Assembly (NCBI GenBank): GCA_905221605.1
Contig: CAJNDS010001175.1
Coordinates: 1 to 30,221 of the forward strand
DNA length: 30,221 nt
Source: Symbiodinium natans
Lineage: Eukaryota; Sar; Dinophyceae; Suessiales; Symbiodiniaceae
Reading direction: 5' to 3'
Of the stretch, positions 8,516 to 18,094 are shown one piece after another; the stretch's first letter is position 1; each line of letters opens with the position of its first letter. Made by a program: the position numbers and the translations under genes. The notes under the pieces were generated by a model that saw only the letters and a list, made by a program, of their open reading frames with translations, was not told where the DNA came from and did no database searches.

Positions 8516-10256
8516 GAGGCGATAGGCGCTGGTTATGGTTTTGCGCAGCCTGTTCCGCAGTGTTCATCTGTTGGAGCAGGTAGTCTTTTTTTGCGGTTCG
8601 GCAGTGCTCTTTGTGCTTTTTGTACAGTTTGTTGTACTGTGCCCATGTCTTCCAGCGTCCAATGGCCGCTTTCAGGGTGGTGTCCTTGTTACAGCTACGG
8701 TACTTCCTCCAGGCCTTCCACATATCCTTAATTCCCTGTTTGATATGCGGCTCCTGCCATCTGGTGAGTTTGTCAGTATGTGGCGTTTCTTGAGGGAAGT
8801 ATTTTGCCGCAACGTGGCACACGATTTGGGATATATTGCCCGCATCGGACACAGTATTCACAGCAGTGAGTTGCTCTTGAACTTCGGACCTGAATCGGGC
8901 AACAGCGGGGTCACTGTGTGGGTCTTTCGCTTGCGCGAGCTGCACGATTTGTGTTGCGTCGACTTTCGGCTTAAGCTCAGTGGGCTTATGGTATACGTGA
9001 TAAAAGAAGGGGAGCGAAGCAACAATAGGCGTGTGAATCCCCCCTCCATGACGCCACCCACCAACAGGGCACGTGTGCAGCGGGCGTGCCTGTCTTGCCA
9101 TTCTCGTGGTTTGGCTGGCGCGCATGAGGAGGTAATCTAACTGTGCTTGATGCTTCCCAAACGTAAACGTGTGTGCTCCTTTGCCTGGCTTTCCCCAAGT
9201 GTTAAGCGCGACGAGGGTGTGTGCGGAGAGCAACGTGTGCAGGGCATCAGCGTCCGGGGCCCGTTCAGGGGAGAGGGCACCCGTACCATGTCCAACACAA
9301 GGGCGTTTGGGAGTAAGTTGGACATTCAGATCGCCTCCAACGACCAGGGCTTCACGGTAGGGAATCCCTCCTATGCAATGGCTAAGTTTATGCCAAAAAT
9401 CACTACGCTTGTCGAGGATTGCTGGGTCTTTGGGGTTCCAAGCATACTGATAGGCACATACTACACTGAGTAAGCGGCCAGTGGTTCCCAGGGGGAATCG
9501 CACTCGAAGTAGTCGACCTGGGATCACAGCATCATGCCTGACCTCCTGCACATTAGTGAGTGATTTCCGAACAAGGATCATAACTCCGGCATGTTTCTGA
9601 GCAGTGGTGCCAGAGCCAACGCATATCCAGCGAGCAGTGGTGTACTCGCTAGCTTCTCTAAGTTTGGTCTCTTGCACAAGCACGATGTCATAGTGAGATT
9701 GATCCAGGAACCCCATCAAATCCTCGTACATCCCCGAACCTAGGCCCCCGACGTTGTGGCAGTATACCTTCAAGTGGCGCTGGGGTGGGACAGGAGTGTG
9801 TTGCTTGGCTTGCACAACAGTGTGCGGTTGCTCGGAGGGAGAGGTTTGAACAGTGAGTGTGCGACCTTTGTATGTGGCGCGTCCATGTGTAATGGCCTGA
9901 CGGCATGCTCTCTTAAAAGATCTCTTGACATATCTATTCCAATCGTGAGTAGGATCCTGCTTCCCATATACGACCTGTATCCCGCTTGGCTTCGGCACAT
10001 GGCGAGAGCTTAAATGTGCATACGGGTTGCCTTCCCCAGCTCCAGCGGAGAGAGCTGGAACCCTCACACTGTGGGTGAGCTGTGCTTGAATCATCATGAT
10101 CAGGACAGTGAAACAGCTCCCCACCCCGGACTTGGGACCGGGCCGGCTGCTTGGGGCGAAGTGATTGTTCGCATTGGGGCGGTGTGATACATCGCTCCCA
10201 GTAGGAGGGGGCAGTTGCCTGCACACCCTGGTCCTTTGCACATGGCTGTACAGCAT
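8454..10256 (-). CDS. LINE ORF2, N-terminal part: APE-type endonuclease
   Basis: Open frame with in-frame ATGs at 10256 and 10097 (start uncertain), ending at a stop at 8454-8456 just past the frameshift near 8515. A basic leader (DWNRYVKRSFKRACRQ, about 9950-9890) precedes an exonuclease-endonuclease-phosphatase fold: HNVGGLG (about 9762-9741, metal-site Asn), IVLVQETKLRE (about 9690-9660, catalytic Glu), GGDLNVQL (about 9340-9312, Asp/Asn), LDYLLMR (near 9135) and IHTPIVA (near 9040, terminal His). In APE-clade LINEs this enzyme nicks the target DNA to prime reverse transcription. After it comes a Lys/Arg-rich helical connector (KYRSCNKD... to QQMNTAEQ). All expected catalytic positions appear present. 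Confidence 0.85.
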   Translation of the reverse strand: MLYSHVQRTRVCRQLPPPTGSDVSHRPNANNHFAPSSRPGPKSGVGSCFTVLIMMIQAQLTHSVRVPALSAGAGEGNPYAHLSSRHVPKPSGIQVVYGKQDPTHDWNRYVKRSFKRACRQAITHGRATYKGRTLTVQTSPSEQPHTVVQAKQHTPVPPQRHLKVYCHNVGGLGSGMYEDLMGFLDQSHYDIVLVQETKLREASEYTTARWICVGSGTTAQKHAGVMILVRKSLTNVQEVRHDAVIPGRLLRVRFPLGTTGRLLSVVCAYQYAWNPKDPAILDKRSDFWHKLSHCIGGIPYREALVVGGDLNVQLTPKRPCVGHGTGALSPERAPDADALHTLLSAHTLVALNTWGKPGKGAHTFTFGKHQAQLDYLLMRASQTTRMARQARPLHTCPVGGWRHGGGIHTPIVASLPFFYHVYHKPTELKPKVDATQIVQLAQAKDPHSDPAVARFRSEVQEQLTAVNTVSDAGNISQIVCHVAAKYFPQETPHTDKLTRWQEPHIKQGIKDMWKAWRKYRSCNKDTTLKAAIGRWKTWAQYNKLYKKHKEHCRTAKKDYLLQQMNTAEQAAQNHNQRLSPLVSGCTRSRAKSQAPQIPAA

Positions 10257-10415
10257 ATTATTGGTATTTAGCCCTGGTTTATTCCCTGTATTATGCCAAA
10301 CCACCGGCCAATACTGCGGAGAATGCAGGTGGTGCACTTGGGTCCGCGGCGGAGACCTTTGGCGCGTCTGCGCCTGCGTTTTTTGACTGTGCAGCCAATT
10401 CGGATTTTGCGTAGT

Positions 10416-12698
10416 CTATTGGGCATGCGGCAGTCTCTCCAGAGTATCCTGAACAGAGGGGCCTCGGCTTCCCAGCGGCAAGCCGCCTGTCCTGCGTGGC
10501 AGTGGTACAGGTGCGTGAGTGTTGGAGGCATGCAGGGATGTCAAGCGATGGGGCACAATGGCATGAGCACACACAACCCTCATGTATTGCCCGTGGCGCT
10601 GTGCGTCGCGCGAGGAGGCGCGTGAAATCGCCAGTGCAACCTGTTGCGGGTGTGGTGGACCGCCATCGGCGGTCAACACCTCCAGGCTCCGCATGATCTG
10701 AACACTGTGGAAGAAAGCCGGGTCGATGGTGGCTTCCGTGAGGATGACATCATTCGCCGACCTGTAGAAGGTGATGCCAGAGACCGCAGCACTTTGCGCG
10801 CTAATCCAGAGCACCAAATCACAGTCGCTGCGCATGCCCGACACGACATCCGATCCTGGGAGCTGCTCAACCAAATGTACATGACGGCGGAAGGATTGTC
10901 CTTGCCTGCCTCCGGCCATCAGTCCGTAACGTACAATGCTCTCGTAGAAGTCGTAGTATGTCCCGTGGGCAACGAATTCAGGGGTGTCATCGACTGTGAG
11001 GCGAGTGAGGATCAGCTCGTTCTGGATGTGGTCAATGGAGTGGCCTTGTCGGGCACGCACTAGGTAGGCGCCGTCGCAGTGGGAGATCTCGAACCTATTC
11101 TTCTGGTTGTAGTGGATTACGTCGACGATCTCCGCCTCTGTGATCCATTGGTTCCAGATGCGTGGGGCCTGCAATAGGTCTCCCATAGCGACGTAGCCGT
11201 CATCTTGGATATGCAGTCCAATTCTGGGCGCCGCATGTCGAAGGATCTGCGTGAGGGCTTTGGAAATCTCCTTGGCTCGTTCCCCGCGCACACGAGCTGG
11301 GGTGCCGTTTGCACGCATCCAGTGCTTGGTCCCTGTCTCCTCTGTAGTCGATCTTGATGGCGGTTGTGGCGGCTGTCGCACCTGATGACCACCGATGAGT
11401 TTGTGGTCCGTAGGTGCCTGAGAGGGACGAGGGGCCTCCGTGCACGGGGCAGGCTCCCTAAGTGCGACCACCTTCACATCATCAGAGGAGCTCTCCGTCT
11501 CGTGGTCGATGGTGCTGGCTTCCTGTGTGCCCACAGTCTGGAGCGGTAGGACTGATAGCGGGGCGTCTTCCGTAGGATCAGCATGTAGGAGGTGACTCAA
11601 GCCGGTACCCGCTTCACCTTTTGCCGGGGTTGTCCGTTCATGGGTCCGGAAGACATGGATAAATTCCGCAGGGTTGGAGTTCACCTTGAGCGCATCGTAC
11701 GTGTCCGGGGTGCATGTGTCAGTCATCGCTGCGATCAGGGTCACGAGAAGCTGGTAGTGTTGGTACCACGGAGGGCGTGGTTGCTTCTTTGCGTTGCACA
11801 CCGTGAACGCTTCCATAAAGGAACCGAAGTTGGAGACGTCCTTGTAGATTGCGCGTAATGGTGGACACAGGAGGGAACCCGTCAGCGCTAAGTTCCAGTT
11901 CCCTACTCGCGGAAAGCTGGCTGTCGATGGATCACCATGGAAGGTGTCGTGGTGCTTGGTAACGTCACCTGATCTGTAAAAGGCGTTGATGAGCGTAGGA
12001 AGGCCAGCATGGGCGAGCTGCTCCAGCAAGTCAACGACCTTACTTAGCCTGGCCATTTGATCCGCACAAGGCTCCTCTGGAGGGGCCGCTTGACTCGGCG
12101 CTGCCTCGGTCTGCCTCTTCACAAACTCATCGCTCACCTGTGTGCTGCGTGATCTCTTGCTGACCTGGGGGGACGGAGATTTGCGCGGCTTGCGCTGCTG
12201 GTGTGCTGCAGAGGGCTCAAGGGGAGCGTCCTCGTGGGTGTCACTGCCTGACGTGGCTGGCCGGCGTCGTGTGTTGCGCCAGCTCCCTTGATCACCTGCC
12301 ACCCCAACATCAGCATCCCATTCTTCTGGCCAGTGCCACCAATCCTCCTCGTTGTGGCTCCATTCCCGCCAGGGGCCATCTCTGGTCTCCCTTGAGCCTC
12401 TGGATGCTCTCCCTGCCCGACTGGGGCCTCCTGAGGAGGAGGGCTGCCCATTCATCTCATCATGCTGCGACTCTTGGCCATCGTCGGTGTGTATGCGGTA
12501 GTGCTGAGCGTGGTGACGCCTCGGGGCCTCATCTTCTGCATGTGCGTCTCGTTGCCTCTGTCTTGCCTGGACATCTTTCCAGAATTGCACATAGGGGGCC
12601 CGCGTCCTCAGCTCCCCAGCAGTACGGCGATGCCGGCCATCAGCGCGATAGCCAGATCGGGGCTGCTTCTCCCCTTCTTGCTGGGGTGTCTCGGGCAT
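10416..12698 (-). CDS. LINE ORF1 with C-terminal Tpt1/KptA-type RNA 2'-phosphotransferase
   Basis: ATG at 12698 to stop at 10416-10418, 760 aa. The frame stays open upstream into the microsatellite, but the first sensible Met is here. Residues 1-~210 are charged and probably disordered (Arg/Glu/Ser/Trp-rich, with DWWHWPEEWD). Residues ~215-350 form a helical domain (MARLSKVVDLLEQL...). Residues ~470-670 match Tpt1: KALTQILRHAAP (Arg487-His488), DDGYVAMGDLL, VRARQGHSI (Arg548), AHGTYYDFYESI, FRRHVHL (Arg604), SGMRSDCDLVLWI and FYRSANDVIL. Tpt1/KptA enzymes transfer an internal 2'-phosphate from RNA to NAD+; yeast Tpt1 needs an Arg-His-Arg-Arg set, and the equivalents are all present. A degenerate Cys/His-poor tail follows. 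LINE ORF1 proteins usually carry RNA-binding domains, so an RNA end/junction-processing enzyme fused here is unusual. Cellular Tpt1 is normally a stand-alone protein of about 200-250 aa. Confidence 0.88.
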   Translation of the reverse strand: MPETPQQEGEKQPRSGYRADGRHRRTAGELRTRAPYVQFWKDVQARQRQRDAHAEDEAPRRHHAQHYRIHTDDGQESQHDEMNGQPSSSGGPSRAGRASRGSRETRDGPWREWSHNEEDWWHWPEEWDADVGVAGDQGSWRNTRRRPATSGSDTHEDAPLEPSAAHQQRKPRKSPSPQVSKRSRSTQVSDEFVKRQTEAAPSQAAPPEEPCADQMARLSKVVDLLEQLAHAGLPTLINAFYRSGDVTKHHDTFHGDPSTASFPRVGNWNLALTGSLLCPPLRAIYKDVSNFGSFMEAFTVCNAKKQPRPPWYQHYQLLVTLIAAMTDTCTPDTYDALKVNSNPAEFIHVFRTHERTTPAKGEAGTGLSHLLHADPTEDAPLSVLPLQTVGTQEASTIDHETESSSDDVKVVALREPAPCTEAPRPSQAPTDHKLIGGHQVRQPPQPPSRSTTEETGTKHWMRANGTPARVRGERAKEISKALTQILRHAAPRIGLHIQDDGYVAMGDLLQAPRIWNQWITEAEIVDVIHYNQKNRFEISHCDGAYLVRARQGHSIDHIQNELILTRLTVDDTPEFVAHGTYYDFYESIVRYGLMAGGRQGQSFRRHVHLVEQLPGSDVVSGMRSDCDLVLWISAQSAAVSGITFYRSANDVILTEATIDPAFFHSVQIMRSLEVLTADGGPPHPQQVALAISRASSRDAQRHGQYMRVVCAHAIVPHRLTSLHASNTHAPVPLPRRTGGLPLGSRGPSVQDTLERLPHAQ

Positions 12699-13586
12699 CG
12701 TGCTAGCTGCGCGTGCAAAGTGTAGCGAAAGGGGACAGGTAAGAGCACTGTCACCCTGTGGCCAAAGCACTTGCGGTTGCAAACTCTCACCCTGTGTACA
12801 CACAGCAGACTTGCAGAGCAGGCCATGGGACTGAGAAGCGGCGCTAAAGCACGACGGCAGTCCTGTGGAGTCCGAGCTGCATGAGAGAGTGGTTCGTGTC
12901 CGATCACACCTGGGGAGCACGCTGATGAGGCAGGGCTTATGGTGCATGGAGTAGCTTTGAGGGTTTTGGGGGCATTGTCCGTTCACAGGCAACGGTGCAA
13001 ACGATGGAACTTGCGGAAGCATGATGGGTCGAAAACGCATTGCAGCACTAGGGGCCAGACCACACTTCTTAATCCATGGCATGCAAATCCACTGGGAGCT
13101 TGCTGCATTTCGGAGCATAAGGGTGTTGTGTGTCCCACTGTCGATCATGTGTCTCTTGGGCGCTTTGCAGGGACAGTCGCGCCAGCTCACTGCAGAGTGC
13201 TGAGATGCGATTGCGTTTAGGCTTACGCTTGCGTTCTCCGACCGATATGGGCCGGGCTTCCAGCTGGGTGCACTGTGTTGCAGGTGCAGGGCATGGGTCA
13301 GCTGCGACTCCGATCCACGCAGGGCACTTGTTGAGACCATGTACCTTAGTGTGGGGCCATGCGGCACCCAATGGCTCGGCATTTGTGCATAGTTCGAGAT
13401 CACCAAACTCTGATGGTGGATCAGCCATGCAGTTACCAACATCGGTAGCCTCAGGTGCCACAATGGTGCAAACGGCTTCGCACGCAGGGTTTGTGTCGCA
13501 TGCTGACAATTCCATGGCATGGATGCAATCACTTCTAAAGAAAAATTTGGGGTCCCTCTGCTGGGACCTGTCTGAGCCGGAGTGCT
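12699..13586 (-). other. 5' leader of the LINE (probable 5' UTR/promoter)
   Basis: Between the (TAC)n tract and the ORF1 Met. One minus frame is open through the whole stretch and in frame with ORF1, but its composition (Ser, His, Leu, Cys-rich, no motif) does not look conserved. I see no TATA-like or other clear promoter element; dinoflagellate promoters are poorly defined anyway. Confidence 0.45.
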
Positions 13587-14026
<440 letters not shown>

Positions 14027-14028
14027 GA

Positions 14029-14091
14029 CGGGGGGGGGTGGGGGGGAGGGGGGGGTGGGGGGGTGGGGGGGGGGGTGTGGGGGGGGGGGCC
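14029..14091 (+). repeat. G-rich tract with G-quadruplex potential
   Basis: Several runs of 7-11 guanines separated by single T or A, directly after (TAC)n. The spacing easily satisfies the usual four-run G-quadruplex pattern. 14092-14187 is GC-rich filler in which I see no gene. Confidence 0.85.
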
Positions 14092-14979
14092 CTGGTCCTG
14101 GTGTCCTGTGGTCGCCCCGTGTAAAAAAGGGGTTTTGGGCTTGGGGGCAGGATTTGGAGGGTGCCCTTCGGCCCGAGGCCTCGGCGGATTCAATTTTGTA
14201 TCTCATTGCGTGACATTGTTCTCGAGTCTGGAGAATGGTGAAGAAAGAGTGACTGAAGTTGTCGCACTGTTCAACATAATTGGGCTTGGCAGACTGAAGC
14301 GGCAGCTCCGATAGTAGCTGTAGCAAACAAATCGTCATGGCAAGCAGGGGCGCTTCAGCTGAAGACACAGCCCTGCAGTTCTCGCACGTGAAGCGTGACC
14401 AGTACTCAGTATTGTTTCGTTACCCGCAGTTGCTTGCAAAACCTGAATCAGCTACGGTCACTGGAAGCCCCTGTCCCAAAGCAGGACACATGGTGATCTC
14501 GAACCTCAGCCATGCCTACCATTGTCCCAACGTCAAGGCTGCCCAGGAGGGGTCTTCGTAGAGCTTCCGTTCTGGCGTGCAGCATTCGGGGTTTGAGGTT
14601 GATATGGCAGGGCAGCAGGATGTCCGTTTGATCTAGAACTCCTTGTCCTCACCATGTGTGCAAGAGCTGGCCAGGCCGCCCCTGTAAGTGAAGTGTGCAC
14701 GAGCCTTCCCACCACGACCTAACCACATTTCCCACCTCACGGACGCTGCCTCTTTGGCGGGTTGTATTTTACGAGCAGAGCGTGGAGTAACAGCTGAACA
14801 CATGAAGCTTCCGACGGCTGCAAGAGCCAGATGTCACAAACGATGACTTGCAAGCGATGGCTCTGGAACCCAGCCTTGGCCGTTACTGACTCAGCTGATG
14901 GTGGTGAGACTTGATGTTGTTGGCAACGAATCTGTGACCGATGCTTCTCTGCCGGCTAGGAACTGCTTTCTGTTTACAG

Positions 14980-15231
14980 CCAAGATTGGCGCAAATTTCA
15001 GGGTTCTAAGAACAAAGTCACATCAAGACAGTTTGTTGTGTGCAAATGGTGCTTCGCAGCTGTCCGAAGCAAGTTCCTCTGGACTCTGGAGCATGTAGAG
15101 CCACGCACACTTAGATCATCCGTTCTAGAGCAGCAACGGGTCTGGAAGCTTGTCAGGAGACCTCCCTCCCATGACGCCCACATGTGCCTTGGGCACATTG
15201 GCGAAGGCTGCAGTGAGTGCAACGAGGCAGG
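14980..15231 (+). CDS. Exon-like segment with Cys pairs (in duplication copy 1)
   Basis: A pyrimidine-rich CTTTCTGTTTACAG precedes 14980 like a 3' splice site, and GTGAGG follows at 15232 like a donor. The frame starting at 14981 reads QDWRKFQGS..., then VCKWC and, near the end, EGCSECNE, a possible zinc-binding arrangement. A competing frame (AKIGANFRV...) is open up to 15098. No family is recognised. The identical sequence in copy 2 is no evidence of selection because the duplication is too recent. Confidence 0.3.
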
Positions 15232-15577
15232 GTGAGGGTGGGAAGACCCCCGTCGCCCGAGCAACCTTCAAGCGGGTTCTATAGTCAGACGCAAAGACGT
15301 GGCATCACCTTGTTGCTGTTGCGCCCTTGAAGTTTCCTTGCTTTGAGGGTGGTTGACGGCTTCAGGGTGGTTAATGGTTTCAGGGTTTTGGCAGTTTAGG
15401 GCTTCGGTGTTAGGGCCTTGAGGGCCTCAGGGTTTAGGGTTTGAAGACCGGCGGTTGGGGCGGGGGGGGGGGGCCCGAATTTTGAGGTCATGTCCAAGTT
15501 TACCTTCTGAAATCCGAATCATCAAGCTGCACCCTGGGCCCTAAACACCAAACCCCACACCCCAAACCCGAAACCCT

Positions 15578-15709
15578 GAGGACCTTGAAGCAGATCAAGC
15601 GCGCCGCGGCCGTGGCAGAGAGAAAAAGTCCTCCGAAGCCCCAGCGTCCTCGGAGTCCTGCTCTAGTTTGTGGGACTGTTCCAAGCAAAAGTCCTCCGAT
15701 AGATATTAA
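15578..15709 (+). CDS. Exon-like segment ending in a stop (copy 1)
   Basis: One frame reads EDLEADQARRGRGREKKSS... and ends SSDRY-stop at 15707-15709. Another frame (LKQIKRAAAVAERKSPP...) is also open, so the frame is uncertain. Ser/Lys/Arg-rich, with no recognisable domain. Could be the 3' end of a spliced gene. Confidence 0.3.
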   Translation, partial: EDLEADQARRGRGREKKSSEAPASSESCSSLWDCSKQKSSDRY

Positions 15710-15810
15710 AAAAAAAACAGTCCTCTAAACTGACAGATCCCCACGCAGGCTTTAATGTAGAACAACCTCCATTTGCAGGCTCAGGCTGTTTCTTTCCCAA
15801 TCAACAAAAA

Positions 15811-15867
15811 CTCTAAACCCTAAACCCTAAAACCTAAACCCTAAACCCTAAACTCTAAACCTTAAAG
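15811..15867 (+). repeat. Telomere-like array, CCCTAAA orientation
   Basis: About eight CCCTAAA units with a few variants (CTCTAAA, CCTTAAA). The plus strand is the C-rich strand here. TTTAGGG is the plant-type telomere repeat also reported for dinoflagellates. Confidence 0.85.
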
Positions 15868-16018
15868 TCTACACCCGAAAGCCCGGCGCAATCGCCATGC
15901 AGCCGGGCCTGCAGCGTCTGCACCGCGCGTCGCCGCGGGGCTGACAGAGCTCAAGGCACGAGCAGCCTGAGGGAGAAGGGGTTGAGGGGGGTTGAGGTTG
16001 AGGATTCGGGTCTAGAGC

Positions 16019-16112
16019 GAAGGGTTTAGGGGGTTTAGGGGTTTAGAGTTTAGGGTGTAGGGTGTATTGGGTTTCAGGGTGTAGGGGTTTAGGAGTTTTG
16101 GGGTTTAGGGCC
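16019..16112 (+). repeat. Telomere-like array, TTTAGGG orientation
   Basis: Degenerate TTTAGGG units (GTTTAGGGG, GTGTAGGG variants) in the opposite orientation to the arrays at 15811 and 16382. Opposed telomere motifs within a few hundred bases argue against a true chromosome end. Confidence 0.75.
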
Positions 16113-16381
16113 GAGGGGAAGCCGTCCCACCCTCCGGCCCCCCCCCCCCCCTTAAACCCTAAACCCTGAATCATAAATGCATTGAGTCCGAGTCCTGACG
16201 CTAGGAGCCTCGGGAGGATGTGACCCCCGAAGCCCCAAAACCCGCTTGTGCCCAAACCCGGCGCCAAGGGTTAGGTGTAGGGTTTCAGATTGGGGGGGGG
16301 GTCTGGAATTTGGGGCCCCCAGCCGACGAAAGCCCCTGAGCCTCACAAATTCCCAAAGCCCGAACGGTGGGGTAGATCCCA

Positions 16382-16441
16382 TCCTAAACCCTGAACCCTA
16401 AACCCTAAAGCCTAAACCCTAACCCGTAACCCTAAATCCTA
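16382..16441 (+). repeat. Telomere-like array, CCCTAAA orientation
   Basis: About eight degenerate CCCTAAA units. Further scattered units follow at 16600-16680. Part of a field of such motifs spanning about 15360-17060. Confidence 0.8.
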
Positions 16442-17097
16442 AGAGCCTTGATCCCCAAGCCACAGGAGGCCCCCGGGGTGCGGCCAAAAGGATGTTCTCC
16501 CCGGCGCCTTCCGCTGCAGTCGTTCCATGCCCCTTAGACGAGGCCACTTCTGCACCAAAACCCCTAAATTCCAAGACTCCCAAATCCCTGAAGCCCCTGA
16601 ACACTTCCTAAACCCTCAACAAAACCCTAAACTCTAGACCCTCAACCCCCTAAACCCTGAACCCCTTAAACCCCTTAAAACCGCGACGAACATGGCCATT
16701 CTATTCCCTACAGGCCCCCCCAAGCACAAAAAGGGACTGATGGGTGCAAGGTGAAATCCCTCAAGTCTCTGTTGTTGCGGGGTGTATGGGTAGGGAAGAA
16801 GGGGGCGGTGTTTGGGGTTTGGGGTTTGTAGAAAAGGCTCATGGACAGTTTTCGGGATTTCGGCGGTTCGAAAGGCGAGGGGGTTGACAGCTCGGTGCTC
16901 AAGGGTCTCAACCCTAACCCCAACTTAGAACCCCCCAGCCCTACAAGCAAGCCACACGATGCAGACCCCAAAGCCCCTAACCGGAAATCGACTGCTGGTG
17001 GAGGGTCCGAAATCAGGGGCTCAAGGGTTTAAGGGTTCCGTGGGCTGGACCTCATGAGAGACCCCGACGCGCAGGGGACTTAAAAAGAGGTTGGGCC

Positions 17098-17123
17098 GGG
17101 GGGGGGGGGGGGGGGGGGGGGGG
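17098..17123 (+). repeat. Pure run of 26 guanines
   Basis: Uninterrupted dG tract, extended by GGGCC before it and CGG after it. The same length of pure G run occurs at 22394-22419. Homopolymer length in raw sequence is error-prone. Confidence 0.85.
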
Positions 17124-17695
17124 CGGACCCAGAGTATGTACTCTCATTCCTTGCATTTCCTCAGCTTTGCCTTCAGAGCCTACATGTGGCCAGTGCCCGA
17201 CATTGCATTTGGGGTAGCTCGAAAGAGAGATAGAGTTCAGGGTTTTAAGATTATGGCTGTGTTCAGAGCGCAACCCACAACCCCACGGCTCGAAGACCTC
17301 AAGCCCTAAGCCCTAAACTGCCCCAAACTTCAAAGAACTGAGCTCCGCCATGGCAATGCAGCTTGCTCACTTCTTCGCCCGGGTGCCTTCGCCGCAGGGA
17401 ACAGCTGCTGAGTTTAGGGCCTTTGGTGGTTCAGGGCTTGGGGCAGTTTGAGGGCATCTTGTTTAGGATATTTAGGACGTTTAGTACGTTCGGATCTCAC
17501 CTGGGTTCTTTTGTGTGTGCCCTCGCGATCGCCCGGCCCTCCGCCCGTGAGGCCCCCATAGCCCCAAGCCCGGCGTGTGCGAGAGTCCAAGCCGAATCCT
17601 AAATCCCGAGCAGCGAGACCCCTCCCTTAAACCGCCAGAAAGCCCGAAGCCCCAAGGCAGTCCCTAAACCAACAAAGCTGCGGGCCTAGACCCAG

Positions 17696-18094
17696 GTCTG
17701 CGAGCCCCGCGGCTTCAACCTGTACGACAAGGAGTTGGCGCACGGGGTGGGGGATTTGAGCATGAGGAGGCAAAGGCCTAGGGCTTAGGAATGTTCAGGG
17801 CTTAGGGCCTTGAGGTGTCATAGAGTTTAGGGTTCCAAAGTTGGGATTTGTGGGTGAAGGGGGGCCGCGGGGGGGGGGGGGGGGGTGTTGCCTTGCTATT
17901 CTCAAAGACTAAAGGCCCCGCAAACTTAAGACTTGGGCCTGCAAACCCTCATAACCCTTCCTACCACCTGACCACCGAACACCGGATTCCCTTGGCTGCC
18001 TGTCGTTGTTGTAAGCCGCTCAAGGCACCAAAGCAGGACATCCCGAAACCATGGAACGAGCTGCAGATTCACACCAGCTTCAAGCAGCCTGCCT
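17696..18094 (+). CDS. Two candidate micro-exons of a spliced gene
   Basis: Candidate exon 17696-17746 (preceded by CCCAG, followed by GTGGGG) reads VCEPRGFNLYDKELAHG in phase 0. Candidate exon 18037-18094 (preceded by AAAGCAG, donor GTTTGG) begins DIPKPWNELQIHTSFKQ, also phase 0, so the two join in frame. Codons are GC-ending and charged/aromatic residues are well spread, unlike the surrounding telomere-like sequence. The intervening DNA holds TTTAGGG-like words and a run of 17 G (17869-17885). No family recognised. It could also be chance in GC-rich DNA. Confidence 0.35.

Larger units (their letters stand above)
2673..13586 (-). mobile_element. Large non-LTR retrotransposon (LINE) with Tpt1, USP and 2OG-oxygenase domains
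   Basis: In minus-strand order it contains a leader (13586-12699), ORF1 ending in a Tpt1-type RNA 2'-phosphotransferase, an APE-type endonuclease, a linker, a reverse transcriptase, C2H2 zinc fingers, a leucine-rich domain, a USP protease domain, and a broken 2OG-Fe(II) oxygenase-like ORF. There are no LTRs. Limits are set by where (TAC)n sequence stops on each side, so they are approximate, and no target-site duplication can be recognised inside the repeat. At about 10.9 kb it is much longer than a typical LINE of 4-7 kb. Frameshifts near 8515, 8172, 5970, 5068 and four inside 3060-4001 suggest a decaying copy, although some could be real ORF boundaries. I recall similar domain sets in dinoflagellate predicted proteins but cannot verify that here. 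Confidence 0.85.
14188..15795 (+). repeat. Segmental duplication, copy 1
   Basis: Starts ATTCAATTTTGTATCTC and ends GGCTCAGGCTGTTTCTTT. The same sequence recurs at 24724-26326 in the same orientation, offset about 10.5 kb. By eye there are about six substitutions, plus length differences in a G run (near 15458) and an A run (near 15708). It holds two exon-like segments (14980-15231, 15578-15709). The outer flanks differ completely on both sides and no target-site duplication is evident. Confidence 0.95.
15360..17060. other. Field of degenerate telomere-type motifs and G/C runs
   Basis: Apart from the arrays listed separately, this stretch alternates TTTAGGG-like and CCCTAAA-like words, C runs (about 16138-16152), G runs (about 15458-15475, 16293-16302) and short GC-rich islands with coding character (for example about 15880-15975). 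I see no gene model that holds together. Confidence 0.5.

Noticed and set aside
14337-14561. 74-codon ATG-initiated frame present in both duplication copies
   Set aside because: Its conservation only reflects the recent duplication; no domain or splice context supports it.
15811-16441. True telomere or chromosome end
   Set aside because: Arrays are short, degenerate and in opposite orientations, with unique DNA on both sides.
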